From positions 1 to 53,392 of the forward strand of contig CASEAR010000090.1 of assembly GCA_949285835.1 (NCBI GenBank): DNA of 53,392 bases, written 5' to 3'. Origin of the DNA: an uncultured Verrucomicrobiota bacterium. GTDB taxonomy: Bacteria > Verrucomicrobiota > Kiritimatiellia > RFP12 > UBA3636. Of this stretch, positions 42,439 to 50,713 are shown piece after piece. Position 1 is the first letter of the stretch. Each line of letters begins with the position of its first letter. A program made the translations under genes and the position numbers. The notes below the pieces were generated by a model. That model searched no databases and was not told the origin of the DNA. It saw only the letters and a list, made by a program, of their open reading frames with translations.

Positions 42439-42466
42439 ACTTATTTGAACACTGCCGCGTCGGAAA

Positions 42467-43426
42467 TCAACCTTTTGCGTTTTTGATGAATTCGCGGACG
42501 GAATCAAGCTGCCCGGCAGAACCGAGTATCTCGTTCTTCCCGGCGATGTACTTGGCGTATTCCGCCATGAACACCTTGCCGATGGGTCGAAGGTCGAAAT
42601 TCTCCGGATGTTCGAGGAAATACTCGCGATGAACGCGGCACCACACCAGACGGCCGTCCGTGTCAATGTTGATCTTGGTAACGCCGAGTTTGCCCGCCTT
42701 GCTGATATCGGACTCCGAAACACCCTTCGCTCCGGGGAGTTTTCCGCCGGCGGCGTTGATGCGCCTGACCTCATCCTGCGGAACGGAGCTCGAGCCGTGC
42801 ATCACCAGCGGGAAACGCGGAAGACGGCGGGCAATCTCTTCGACGACTTCAAAATGAAGCCCCTGTGTCCCGGAAAACTTATACGCGCCGTGACTCGTGC
42901 CGATTGCGCATGCGAGGGAATCGCATCCGGTACGCTTCACAAACTCTTCAACCTGAGCCGGATCTGTCAGCTTGGCGTCGGCCTCGGATACGGAAACATG
43001 CTCCTCCACGCCTCCGAGCTTGCCAAGCTCCGCCTCGACCGCAACGCCTTTCGCATGCGCCGCATCAACGACCCGCTTCGTGATCTCAATGTTCTTCTCG
43101 AACGGCTCTGCCGAAGCGTCGATCATGACGGAACTGTAGAAACCGCTGTTGATGCAGTCCATGCACGACTCCTCGTCGCCGTGGTCGAGATGCACGGCAA
43201 AAATCGCGTCCGGAAAGATCTCGTCAGCCGCACGGATCATGGCCTCAAGCAGACGTTTGTCCGTGTAAGCGCGGGCCCCCTTTGAAATCTGAATAATGAA
43301 CGGAGCTTTGCTGTCCATGCAGCCGCGGAACAATCCCATGATCTGCTCCGCATTGTTGATGTTATAGGCGCCGACCGCATACTTGCCGTAGGCATGTTCG
43401 AACAGCAGTTTGGTGGAAACAATCAT
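42467..43426 (-). CDS. fba: Class II fructose-bisphosphate aldolase
   Basis: 319 aa glycolytic aldolase of the zinc-dependent class. YGKYAVGAYNINNAEQIMG opens the barrel, AVHLDHGDEESCMDCI holds zinc and proton-transfer residues, VEAELGKLGGVEE is a family signature, and PLVMHGSSSVPQDEVRRIN and VTKINIDTDGRLVW bind the phosphates. The ATG has AAGGAAG upstream. CTGACA-N17-TAAAAA about 40 bases before it may be its promoter. Pairing with nifJ links lower glycolysis with pyruvate oxidation. Confidence 0.95.
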   Translation of the reverse strand: MIVSTKLLFEHAYGKYAVGAYNINNAEQIMGLFRGCMDSKAPFIIQISKGARAYTDKRLLEAMIRAADEIFPDAIFAVHLDHGDEESCMDCINSGFYSSVMIDASAEPFEKNIEITKRVVDAAHAKGVAVEAELGKLGGVEEHVSVSEADAKLTDPAQVEEFVKRTGCDSLACAIGTSHGAYKFSGTQGLHFEVVEEIARRLPRFPLVMHGSSSVPQDEVRRINAAGGKLPGAKGVSESDISKAGKLGVTKINIDTDGRLVWCRVHREYFLEHPENFDLRPIGKVFMAEYAKYIAGKNEILGSAGQLDSVREFIKNAKG

Positions 43427-43569
43427 TTTGACACTTCCTTCTTCTTTCTGTTTTTAAGTGGTTTCCCGCAAGATGTCAGAAAAGAAACGCACCAACGGGA
43501 AAGAACGCTTCGAAATGTTATCATTTGAGGCCCAAAGCGTCAAGCTCGCTTCATTCTCGCGCCTTTGCT

Positions 43570-43950
43570 GAAAAGTTGCAGAATGTAACGTCCATACCAC
43601 AAGGAAGAATTACAGACATGAAAAGAAACGCCCAAAAGAGGCGCATCCACATTGCCGTCATGCGGGCGATTTTTCCGGGAAACAGTGATGTTTCGCTTTC
43701 TGCTGAAATGGAAGCTGCAACAGCATTCACGCAGAAAGGAAACATCATGGCAGAGTATGGCAAATATTCTCATCCCCGGGCACATCTTAAGTTTGAAGAC
43801 CGCGAACGTCTGGGCAAGGCATGGAATAACGGGCTCAGGACGAAGCCAGGCAGCATTTCCATCCTGGCCATTGCAAAGGCACACGGCGTCTCGCGGACAC
43901 TTTGGAGACGCGAGCTGCAAAGGTGTACCTCAGGGGCGATTTTAACGCCT
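43570..43950 (+). mobile_element. IS30-type element relic, copy A (fullest)
   Basis: Left end AAAGTTGCAGAATGTAACGTCCATACC, a leader of about 150 bases, then a transposase start at 43747 (MAEYGKYSHPRAHLKFEDRE, then ILAIAKAHGVSRTLWRREL). The last part is the helix-turn-helix that opens IS30-family transposases. Homology ends near 43940; the DDE catalytic part is absent, so it is not mobile by itself. Three other copies at 11616, 17724 and 53000 share the same leader. Confidence 0.85.
43687..43746 (+). promoter_or_regulatory. Leader hairpin covering the transposase ribosome-binding site
   Basis: GATGTTTCGCTTTCTGC (43687-43703) is the inverse of GCAGAAAGGAAACATC (43731-43746) except for one missing base. 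The right arm contains the Shine-Dalgarno AAAGGAA and ends directly before the ATG at 43747. Copy D keeps both arms with a few mismatches. Confidence 0.7.
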
Positions 43951-43976
43951 GACATCCGAAGACGAGGCAAACATGA

Positions 43977-44119
43977 ACGAAGATTCGTGTACATCGAATA
44001 TGACGCCGAGGCGGCGGGGTGGACACGATGCCGCGCTGACGGCGCAGAAGACCACGGAGCAAATCAGCCTGTACGGACGAAGATTCGAGTGCGTCGAGAT
44101 GTGACGCCATGGCGGCAGA
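43977..44119. repeat. Imperfect direct repeat of about 43 bases, 100 bases apart
   Basis: ACGAAGATTCG followed by GTxCxTCGA and TGACGCC-x-x-GGCGGC occurs at 43977-44018 and again at 44077-44119, with about seven differences and one indel. It lies between IS relic A and the end of the large glycosidase gene. No gene was recognised here. Confidence 0.75.
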
Positions 44120-44158
44120 CGGCGCGCAGCGCGAAAACACTGGGATCCGCGTTTGGAA

Positions 44159-47100
44159 TTACTTCTCAGCCGCCGTTTTTATCATCTCCATGCGCACTGT
44201 GGCCTGCGCCTCGGTAACCACCGTGCGGACGGAGCCGTTCGGGTATGTTTTTACCCACTCCGCCCGCTGTTCATCGAACGCCTCGTCCGAAGACTTCACG
44301 GTCTTCGGAGTCCCCATGGTTTTCGACACGCAGGCGGAAATTTCAGCAAACGATGCCGCGCCTGTGAACACCACGGAAACGCGCGAAAGCGTTCCGCCGC
44401 GTCCAAACTGCAAAGTGACGTCCGCCGGCACGCCCGCAATCGCGTCCGTATCGTGCACTGCAATGCTGTCTCCTGACCCGTCATCTTTTCCGGACGGAAT
44501 AGATATGCGCGAAAATACCGCCGCGCCCTCCCGTATGCGCCTGTGAGCAAATTCCAGGCTGTCGCCCCATGTCACGCCGGGGAAAGGCGCATCCCATCCG
44601 GAGAACACCGCGTTCGAGAACTCTCCCGCCGCAACGGATGTGCGGGCGTCGGCGGCATCTCCGGCTGCGCCCGGGTTCTCTTCGGCCGCCGCGGACGCCG
44701 CGCCGCGCCTGCCTGTGAAAGTTATCTCATCGATCCACGAACACGGGTGCGCCCGCTTTATTACTCCCGTATTTCCGAGCGTGATCCGGCCTTCCGCTCT
44801 GTGAGCGAAGTCGAGCGAAACTATTCCGGCGTCAAATTTTTCTGGAAAGGAGAGCGTATACTCCACAGGATCCACAACCGCCGGCGCCCATCCGCGATTT
44901 TTCACCGCTCTGGCCTGCGCCACCGGGCCGCCCAGCACGCCGTATTCGTACTCGAAACCAGTATTTCTGGCATCGAAAACCGCGCTTGAAACCGCCCTGC
45001 AGCACGAGTTCGACCCGGTCAGCGGCCTGCCGTCCAGACTTACAAGCGAAATCGCCGCGAACGGAGCCGTAATGCCGCCTAGGGCAATGCCGTCTTTGAA
45101 AACATACGGCTCGCGCAGCACTTTCCCTGCATAAACTTTTGCCGACGGCGTGTCTATTATGAGCCTGCCGTGCTCCCAGTCCCATATTATGCTGTCGCCG
45201 CTTTTGACGGACCCGTCCGCGCTGCGCGGCGCAGGGGGAAGAGGATTTTCTCCGGCGGCCGGATCCGATCCCGAAGAAAACTCGATTTCCGTGCCGCGCG
45301 TGAACGTAAGACCCGAAATATCGGCCCCGTTCCATTTCCGGTACGAGAATATGTCGTCTTCATACATGCGGACGCACACAGGATCGGACGCCGGAGCGAT
45401 CGCTCCGGAAATGAAGATTCTCCCTGCCGCGGCTATCGCCGAAGACATCACGGGGTCGGTTTCCAGATGAACGGCATCCCAGTAGTGATTTGCATTCCCC
45501 GGAGTAATTCTTTCCGCCAGCAGCTGCTCCGGACTTTTTCCGCCGAACCAGTTTCCGTGCCATATCACAACGTCAAAATCCTGCCACGACGCCAGTGCCG
45601 CAAGCATGTATGGGTACTCCGCCCGGTACGGACTCGGCCTGGCGCGCTGCGTTTCGTAAATGACAGCCGGCATTCCTTTGATCCTGCTGGAATCCAGCAC
45701 ATAAAGCGCCGGCGGCTTTGTCAGCATCGACGCATCGTCCCAGAAGTACATGCTTACCGTCGACATACCGCCGAGGGAATTTGTGTAAAGCCACGGTATG
45801 TTCGGCCTGTACTGCGAATCGTAAGAGAACGGCACCACGTTCACCCCCACTCCTTCCGGAGCAAGAGTGCGGCAAAAGTCCCGGTACTCGCGGTTTCTGG
45901 CATTGACGGTCTCCACGGCGAACCTCACAAAGTCCGACTGTCTGGCCGCAGGGAACTGGTTCCGTTCCGAAACCACGGGCTTGAGCTCCACCGTACCGCC
46001 GGACAGAGACTCCCCCGGCAGCAGGCTCCCCCATGCGCGGACAAGCCCTTCTTCGCCGCCGTACCGCGCGGAAAGCCAGTCGTTCCATTTTTTTCTGAGG
46101 TTCGACTTGAAATATTCCGGCCACTTTTCAATACCGCCTTCAAGCCAGTTCTTCACGATGCCCGCCTCGTTTGCGATCTCTACGATGGCGATCATTTCCT
46201 CTTCGGAGTATTTTCTGCCGGTATAAGGGTTGGTGTGCGAAAATACATTGTATGCGTGCCGCATCCTTATCCGCCACAGCAGATCATCCGCGTAGCTCAG
46301 CCTGTACGCCGCGGACAGTCCCGCCTCCTTTACCGCGTCTCTCCACTCTTTCCATGCTTCCTCACCGCGTTCGCGCCGCACTTCATCCGCCAGCCACGAC
46401 CCGTCCTCAAGCACAGGCTCGAGCGGCATGCCGAATCCCACCGTGGTGGCGAACATTATGAACATCCCGTGCTTCTTCCAGTCAGCCACAGAAGCGTCAA
46501 ACTTGTCGAGGGAAGACCCGTCGCCGGGCGTATAGTTCATCGCCGCGCCGCGTTTTGCGGACTCCTTGTCGTAAAAACTGCTCTGAAACCAAGTTCTTAC
46601 GCAATTAAAACCGAGAGCGCGTATGCGCTCGCCGGTTCCGTTCATAACCTGCCCCCAGAGCCTGAGCCTTTTGCCTCCATAGGTAAGGTGCCCGTTCTCC
46701 GTCTTTACGTAAACGCCCGGAACCGGCTTTATGTCCAGAGGGAAAACAATATGCTTCGGATATTCGCGTACGGAAATTCTTCCGGCGGCCGACTCGCTGC
46801 GAAGCACCGCGCTTTTATTTTCGCCGTTTATCCTTATGCGGAAAAACGCATCCCCGACGCCGTCTGAAAGCAGCCGGCGCAGCTCCTCCGCCAGTTTCCC
46901 GCTGAAGCGGACCCTGCCTCCTGACGCCGCCGGTATCTCCGCTGCGTCCGCCGCGAATTCTCGACCGTCCCGTGCGCACACGCTCAGCTCTGCCTTCAGT
47001 CCCTTCAGAGACCCGCCGGGCGATCTCAGCGCTCCGGACATGTACGCCACCCCGCCTGTGTCGCCCTCGCACCGGAACGCCGCTTTTCCACAAAATCTGT

Positions 47101-47851
47101 ACGCCCCGGGCTCCGACGGCACAAACACGATCCCCGGCGCAAAGTCGAATTCCTTTGAAAAGGAGCTTCTCCCGTTTGTATGAATTTTTACAACGCCCTC
47201 CCTGACGGCGCTGACAAACGCACCGGAGCCGGTCTTGTACGTTCCTGCGCTCCCCGCGCACACCGCATTCGTAACCGATGCGTATTCCGCACGGCCGGAG
47301 CCGAATCCCGATGCAAACGCATCCCTTCTGGAGATTCCGGCGGCCCTGAAGACTCCGAGTTCCGTAACGGCATAGCACCCTTCCCATTTTTCCGCCGGAG
47401 GAAGCGGAACAAATGCGCGCCTGCCGTCTCCGAACATGGCTTCAACGCCGAAATCCTCCGCGCTCATTCCGCCATTGTAATGCCACCCCGACTTCCATGC
47501 GAAAAACCCCAGCGAATCTCCGTTCCCCTGAAGACCGGAAAACCCGCTGCCGCCTATCTGCACGGTATCCGCGTCCGCGGCAATGCCTGAGAGAAGTATC
47601 TCCACATGCTTTCCGGGACGGAGCAGCTCCGCCTGCATAACCGCCCCGCCTATATCGTCCGGAGACAGCACTATACGACGCAGGAGCGCCGTGTTTACCG
47701 GAAACTCAAAAACGCCGTTTTCCGCCCAAAGGTCGTTTGTTACGACGCCGAGCGGCTTTACCGACACGTCGGTAAAGCCGTCTTCGCACAACGACGGCAG
47801 GGGGGCGGACAACGCGCAGAGCAACCCAGCGCACAGAAGAAAATTACGCAT
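44159..47851 (-). CDS. Giant secreted glycoside hydrolase, clan GH-A like
   Basis: 1230 aa with a signal peptide (MRNFLLCAGLLCALSAPLPS). Residues 25-370 are beta-rich N-terminal domains. A TIM barrel spans about 380-780 (PGVYVKTENGHLTYGGKRLR, LGFNCVRTWFQSSFYD). The expected acid/base is Glu562 in IVEIANEAG and the nucleophile Glu733 in PAVIYETQ, the spacing of retaining clan A enzymes. The C-terminal 400 residues are beta-rich accessory domains. The closest families by feel are GH5 or GH39/GH42-type; I cannot place it in one. It follows the beta-solenoid gene by 22 bases with a GGAAAGG ribosome site. Likely acts on an extracellular or periplasmic polysaccharide. Confidence 0.8.
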   Translation of the reverse strand: MRNFLLCAGLLCALSAPLPSLCEDGFTDVSVKPLGVVTNDLWAENGVFEFPVNTALLRRIVLSPDDIGGAVMQAELLRPGKHVEILLSGIAADADTVQIGGSGFSGLQGNGDSLGFFAWKSGWHYNGGMSAEDFGVEAMFGDGRRAFVPLPPAEKWEGCYAVTELGVFRAAGISRRDAFASGFGSGRAEYASVTNAVCAGSAGTYKTGSGAFVSAVREGVVKIHTNGRSSFSKEFDFAPGIVFVPSEPGAYRFCGKAAFRCEGDTGGVAYMSGALRSPGGSLKGLKAELSVCARDGREFAADAAEIPAASGGRVRFSGKLAEELRRLLSDGVGDAFFRIRINGENKSAVLRSESAAGRISVREYPKHIVFPLDIKPVPGVYVKTENGHLTYGGKRLRLWGQVMNGTGERIRALGFNCVRTWFQSSFYDKESAKRGAAMNYTPGDGSSLDKFDASVADWKKHGMFIMFATTVGFGMPLEPVLEDGSWLADEVRRERGEEAWKEWRDAVKEAGLSAAYRLSYADDLLWRIRMRHAYNVFSHTNPYTGRKYSEEEMIAIVEIANEAGIVKNWLEGGIEKWPEYFKSNLRKKWNDWLSARYGGEEGLVRAWGSLLPGESLSGGTVELKPVVSERNQFPAARQSDFVRFAVETVNARNREYRDFCRTLAPEGVGVNVVPFSYDSQYRPNIPWLYTNSLGGMSTVSMYFWDDASMLTKPPALYVLDSSRIKGMPAVIYETQRARPSPYRAEYPYMLAALASWQDFDVVIWHGNWFGGKSPEQLLAERITPGNANHYWDAVHLETDPVMSSAIAAAGRIFISGAIAPASDPVCVRMYEDDIFSYRKWNGADISGLTFTRGTEIEFSSGSDPAAGENPLPPAPRSADGSVKSGDSIIWDWEHGRLIIDTPSAKVYAGKVLREPYVFKDGIALGGITAPFAAISLVSLDGRPLTGSNSCCRAVSSAVFDARNTGFEYEYGVLGGPVAQARAVKNRGWAPAVVDPVEYTLSFPEKFDAGIVSLDFAHRAEGRITLGNTGVIKRAHPCSWIDEITFTGRRGAASAAAEENPGAAGDAADARTSVAAGEFSNAVFSGWDAPFPGVTWGDSLEFAHRRIREGAAVFSRISIPSGKDDGSGDSIAVHDTDAIAGVPADVTLQFGRGGTLSRVSVVFTGAASFAEISACVSKTMGTPKTVKSSDEAFDEQRAEWVKTYPNGSVRTVVTEAQATVRMEMIKTAAEK

Positions 47852-47873
47852 CTCAGACCTTTCCGTGTTTTAA

Positions 47874-49643
47874 TTACTGTACGATAAGCAGCGTGCAGAA
47901 CGGAGTGTATCGCAGCACAATGCGCTTGCCGTCTTCGTCAAATATCAGATCCCAGCCGTCCGCAGCCGCTTCATCGGACAGAACCAGGCCATCGCCCATC
48001 TGCGACAGCTTGCCGCCGTATTCCGCCACAGTCCATTCCGTGATGCCGGCGGGAGAAAACCTGCCGTCCTCGGAAAACGACGGAATAAGCTCCGTGCCGG
48101 ACTCAAAGGAAAGATTCCCCGCCACGTCCAGCTTCCGCATGCTCGTCGGATCCAGCACCGCTGCATCGTCCACAACCACCAGCCAGCGGCTGCTCCGGCC
48201 TCCCTCAACGCTGTCGTCGCCGTATCCGCCTTTTACCTTGTTGTTTGAAAAATACGCGTTCCCGGACACTGCCACATCAGCACCGCCGCCGCGCACCGCG
48301 CCGTCCAGAACAAGACTTCCGACCGTCCACGGATTCTGCCCGTTCAATTTTCCGCCGATTCCGAGAGAATCGCATTCCACGCGGCACTCACCGGAAAATA
48401 CGCATTCGGAAAAAACTCCGTCCGGCACATACTGCCCACCGACGCTCAGTTTGCCGAATTTGGCGCTTCCTCCGGAAAAGCGCGCGGCCGCACGGCCGCG
48501 CAGCCCCAGCAGGACATGCGATGCGGCAGAAATGTTCCCGCCGGTCTGTATGAGTTCCGCGTATCCATCTTCACTGTTGTTGTAGATAAACTGCGTTTGC
48601 GTCCCGTCCAGAATTACGGTTCCGCCCTCCACAATCAGGCGGCCCACGGATGCCGGAGACCCGGCGTCCAGCACCCTGAATATGCCGTTGGTGTGAAAGA
48701 GCAGCGCATTATCGCGAACCACCAGAGTGCATTCCGTGCCGCCGCCGGCTGCAAGCGTGATGGAGCCGTCCGCTTCAAACCGGGAGCTTCCGGAAAGTTC
48801 CATGTACGCCCTGGCTCCGGATTTGCTGCAGGCTTTCAGCGCCAGTGCGCCCGATGCGCCGGCGCAGTAGAAAGCTCCGTCGCCGGAAAGCAGGAAAGAC
48901 ACATCGTTGCTGTATGCGTATCCGCCGCCCAGATATAAGCTTACATTCCCGGAACCGGATGCGGACATGGCCGTGAAAACGCCGCTTCTTATCTCCAGCA
49001 CACCGGTCGAACCTGTGCTCTCGCACACAGTGACCTGACCGTTCGTCACAGACACGCTGCCGCCGTCCAGCAGGAAGTACCCCGAGGCGGCGTCTCCGTA
49101 CCGCCCCACCTTGAGCGAGCCGCCTATTCTGGCAGAGCCGCCGCCAGACACAGTCATCGATCCCGACGAATTGTCCGAGCCGAGCGTCACGGTCCCGGAG
49201 GCGTCGAACACGCCGCCCGACACAGTCACTGTGCCGTCCGAACCCGCCAGATCCCCTATCACGGCTCCCGTGCAGCGCAGGACTCCGCCCGGAAGCACGT
49301 TCACAGCGCCGGTTCCCATGCGGCCAGCCCAGAGCACAGCCGTCTCCAGAGAACCTTCCACGGTAAGTTCTCCGTAAGAGCCCTCGCCGTATGCAATGTT
49401 GAGGTCTGCGCACTCCGCCTTCTCCGCGCCGCGCACCAGCACCGGCGCCGGTGACGTCCCGTCCGTGTTTATAAAAACTTCGTCGGCGGAGGAAGGGACA
49501 CCCTGGTTCCAGTTCGCTGCGGAGAACCAGTCTTCGGAAGCGCCGGAACCGTCCCCGGTCCACCAGACCTGCGCGTCAGCAGGCGCCGGAGACAAAGCAA
49601 ACAGGCAAACAGCCGGTATTCCGGCAAACAGCAGTTTTGTCAT
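47874..49643 (-). CDS. Secreted autotransporter-like beta-solenoid repeat protein
   Basis: 589 aa with a signal peptide (MTKLLFAGIPAVCLFALSPA, likely cut after ADA). The start of the mature part, TGDGSGASEDWFSAANWNQG, is the opening seen in passenger-type repeat proteins. Then come many short repeats of the form G-x-L/V-x-V-x-G-G (TVEGSLETAVLWAGRMGTGA, TVTVSGGVFDASGTVTLGSD). No outer membrane beta-barrel follows, nor a PEP-CTERM or LPXTG-type anchor; it ends RYTPFCTLLIVQ. Probably a surface or periplasmic scaffold or carbohydrate-contacting protein. A TTGGAGG site precedes the ATG. Confidence 0.8.
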   Translation of the reverse strand: MTKLLFAGIPAVCLFALSPAPADAQVWWTGDGSGASEDWFSAANWNQGVPSSADEVFINTDGTSPAPVLVRGAEKAECADLNIAYGEGSYGELTVEGSLETAVLWAGRMGTGAVNVLPGGVLRCTGAVIGDLAGSDGTVTVSGGVFDASGTVTLGSDNSSGSMTVSGGGSARIGGSLKVGRYGDAASGYFLLDGGSVSVTNGQVTVCESTGSTGVLEIRSGVFTAMSASGSGNVSLYLGGGYAYSNDVSFLLSGDGAFYCAGASGALALKACSKSGARAYMELSGSSRFEADGSITLAAGGGTECTLVVRDNALLFHTNGIFRVLDAGSPASVGRLIVEGGTVILDGTQTQFIYNNSEDGYAELIQTGGNISAASHVLLGLRGRAAARFSGGSAKFGKLSVGGQYVPDGVFSECVFSGECRVECDSLGIGGKLNGQNPWTVGSLVLDGAVRGGGADVAVSGNAYFSNNKVKGGYGDDSVEGGRSSRWLVVVDDAAVLDPTSMRKLDVAGNLSFESGTELIPSFSEDGRFSPAGITEWTVAEYGGKLSQMGDGLVLSDEAAADGWDLIFDEDGKRIVLRYTPFCTLLIVQ

Positions 49644-49669
49644 ACACCAGCCTCCAATCTCAGCCGGAG

Positions 49670-50713
49670 CTATACCCCGGCGCTGTCAAACACTATCATT
49701 CCCTTGAGCACTTCTCCACAGAAAACGGATTTGAACGCATCGGCATATTCAGACGCTTTCCACATATGCGTCATAAACGCTCCCGCATCCACAATCCCCC
49801 TCTTCAGCAAATCGCAGACCCAGACGTAGGCCAGATGTTCGCATGCGTCGGGAGCAATCTCAGTAAGATCAGAACGAACATGCTTCGGCTCGTCGTACCC
49901 GCCTCTGGGCAGCACCGCATACCTCGCAAAACATCCACCATGCGCCAGCACGGCGTGAGCCAGAGCCCTCTGTCCGCGATCCCCGGAGGCTTCGCAGAAT
50001 ACGTCCACCTGCCCGCCCGCCGCGTCCGCTATCATCCGCGCGGCGTCGCCTCCCCCGCATACGTTCACCACAGCGTCCGCACAGATGCGGCGCGCTGTTT
50101 CCAGACGGGATTCCCTTCGCCCGGTGACGATCACCTTCTCCGCCCCGGCAAGCTTGCACCACAGCCCGATGGACATACCGGCCATGCCGGTTCCCGCCAC
50201 GCACACCCGCTTGCCGGCCAGGCCGCAGACGGCGCGCGTCCAGCTCGCAGTCTCAGCCAGAGAAAGCGCGGCCACGGCGCTGCGCACGTCCAATCCCGCC
50301 GGGACAATGTTCTGGCGCTGCATGGTATAATCATCCGCCGCCCCGGCGAATCCCGCCGCCGCCATGGCCCTGCCGTCCCTGACGATGCCGTACTCGGCAA
50401 ATCCTCCCCAGCAGCTGTAAATACCGTTCTCATTCTCCCCGGAAAAGATTCTGCAAGGCCTGCTCACCCTGTCGCCCGGTTTGAACGTCGTGACGCCCGG
50501 ACCGGTCTCCACCACCACGCCCACGCTTTCGTGTCCCAGAACCGCAGGATAATCGCTGTGGTACGGCTGGACGCCGTTTGCAAGCTCCCGGTCCGTTGTG
50601 TTGCAGATGCCGCACGCCTCTATGCGGACCAGCGAATCGAACTCACCGAGCTTCGGCATGGGCATGTCTTCCATGCGAATGCCGCCCGCTCCGTCGGTTA
50701 TCAGCGCACGCAT
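49670..50713 (-). CDS. Zinc-type MDR dehydrogenase (sugar or alcohol)
   Basis: 347 aa, medium-chain dehydrogenase/reductase. The catalytic zinc ligands are present: Cys in IEACGICNTTDREL and His-Glu in VLGHESVGVV. The Rossmann motif is VCVAGTGMAGMSIGLWCKLAG. The structural-zinc Cys lobe is absent, with a short insert (IFSGENENGIYSCWGGF) in its place. The product may oxidise a polyol or sugar. It starts at the stop of the next MDR gene (TGATG), so both are translated together. Confidence 0.88.
   Translation of the reverse strand: MRALITDGAGGIRMEDMPMPKLGEFDSLVRIEACGICNTTDRELANGVQPYHSDYPAVLGHESVGVVVETGPGVTTFKPGDRVSRPCRIFSGENENGIYSCWGGFAEYGIVRDGRAMAAAGFAGAADDYTMQRQNIVPAGLDVRSAVAALSLAETASWTRAVCGLAGKRVCVAGTGMAGMSIGLWCKLAGAEKVIVTGRRESRLETARRICADAVVNVCGGGDAARMIADAAGGQVDVFCEASGDRGQRALAHAVLAHGGCFARYAVLPRGGYDEPKHVRSDLTEIAPDACEHLAYVWVCDLLKRGIVDAGAFMTHMWKASEYADAFKSVFCGEVLKGMIVFDSAGV

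Noticed and set aside
43525..44217. 230-codon ORF covering IS relic A
   Set aside because: Only residues from 43747 to about 43940 show transposase similarity. The leader part is not kept in frame in copies B and D, so it is probably noncoding.
45170..46867. 565-codon open frame opposite the large glycosidase
   Set aside because: The sense strand has signal peptide, catalytic motifs and ribosome site; the antisense product is basic low-information sequence.
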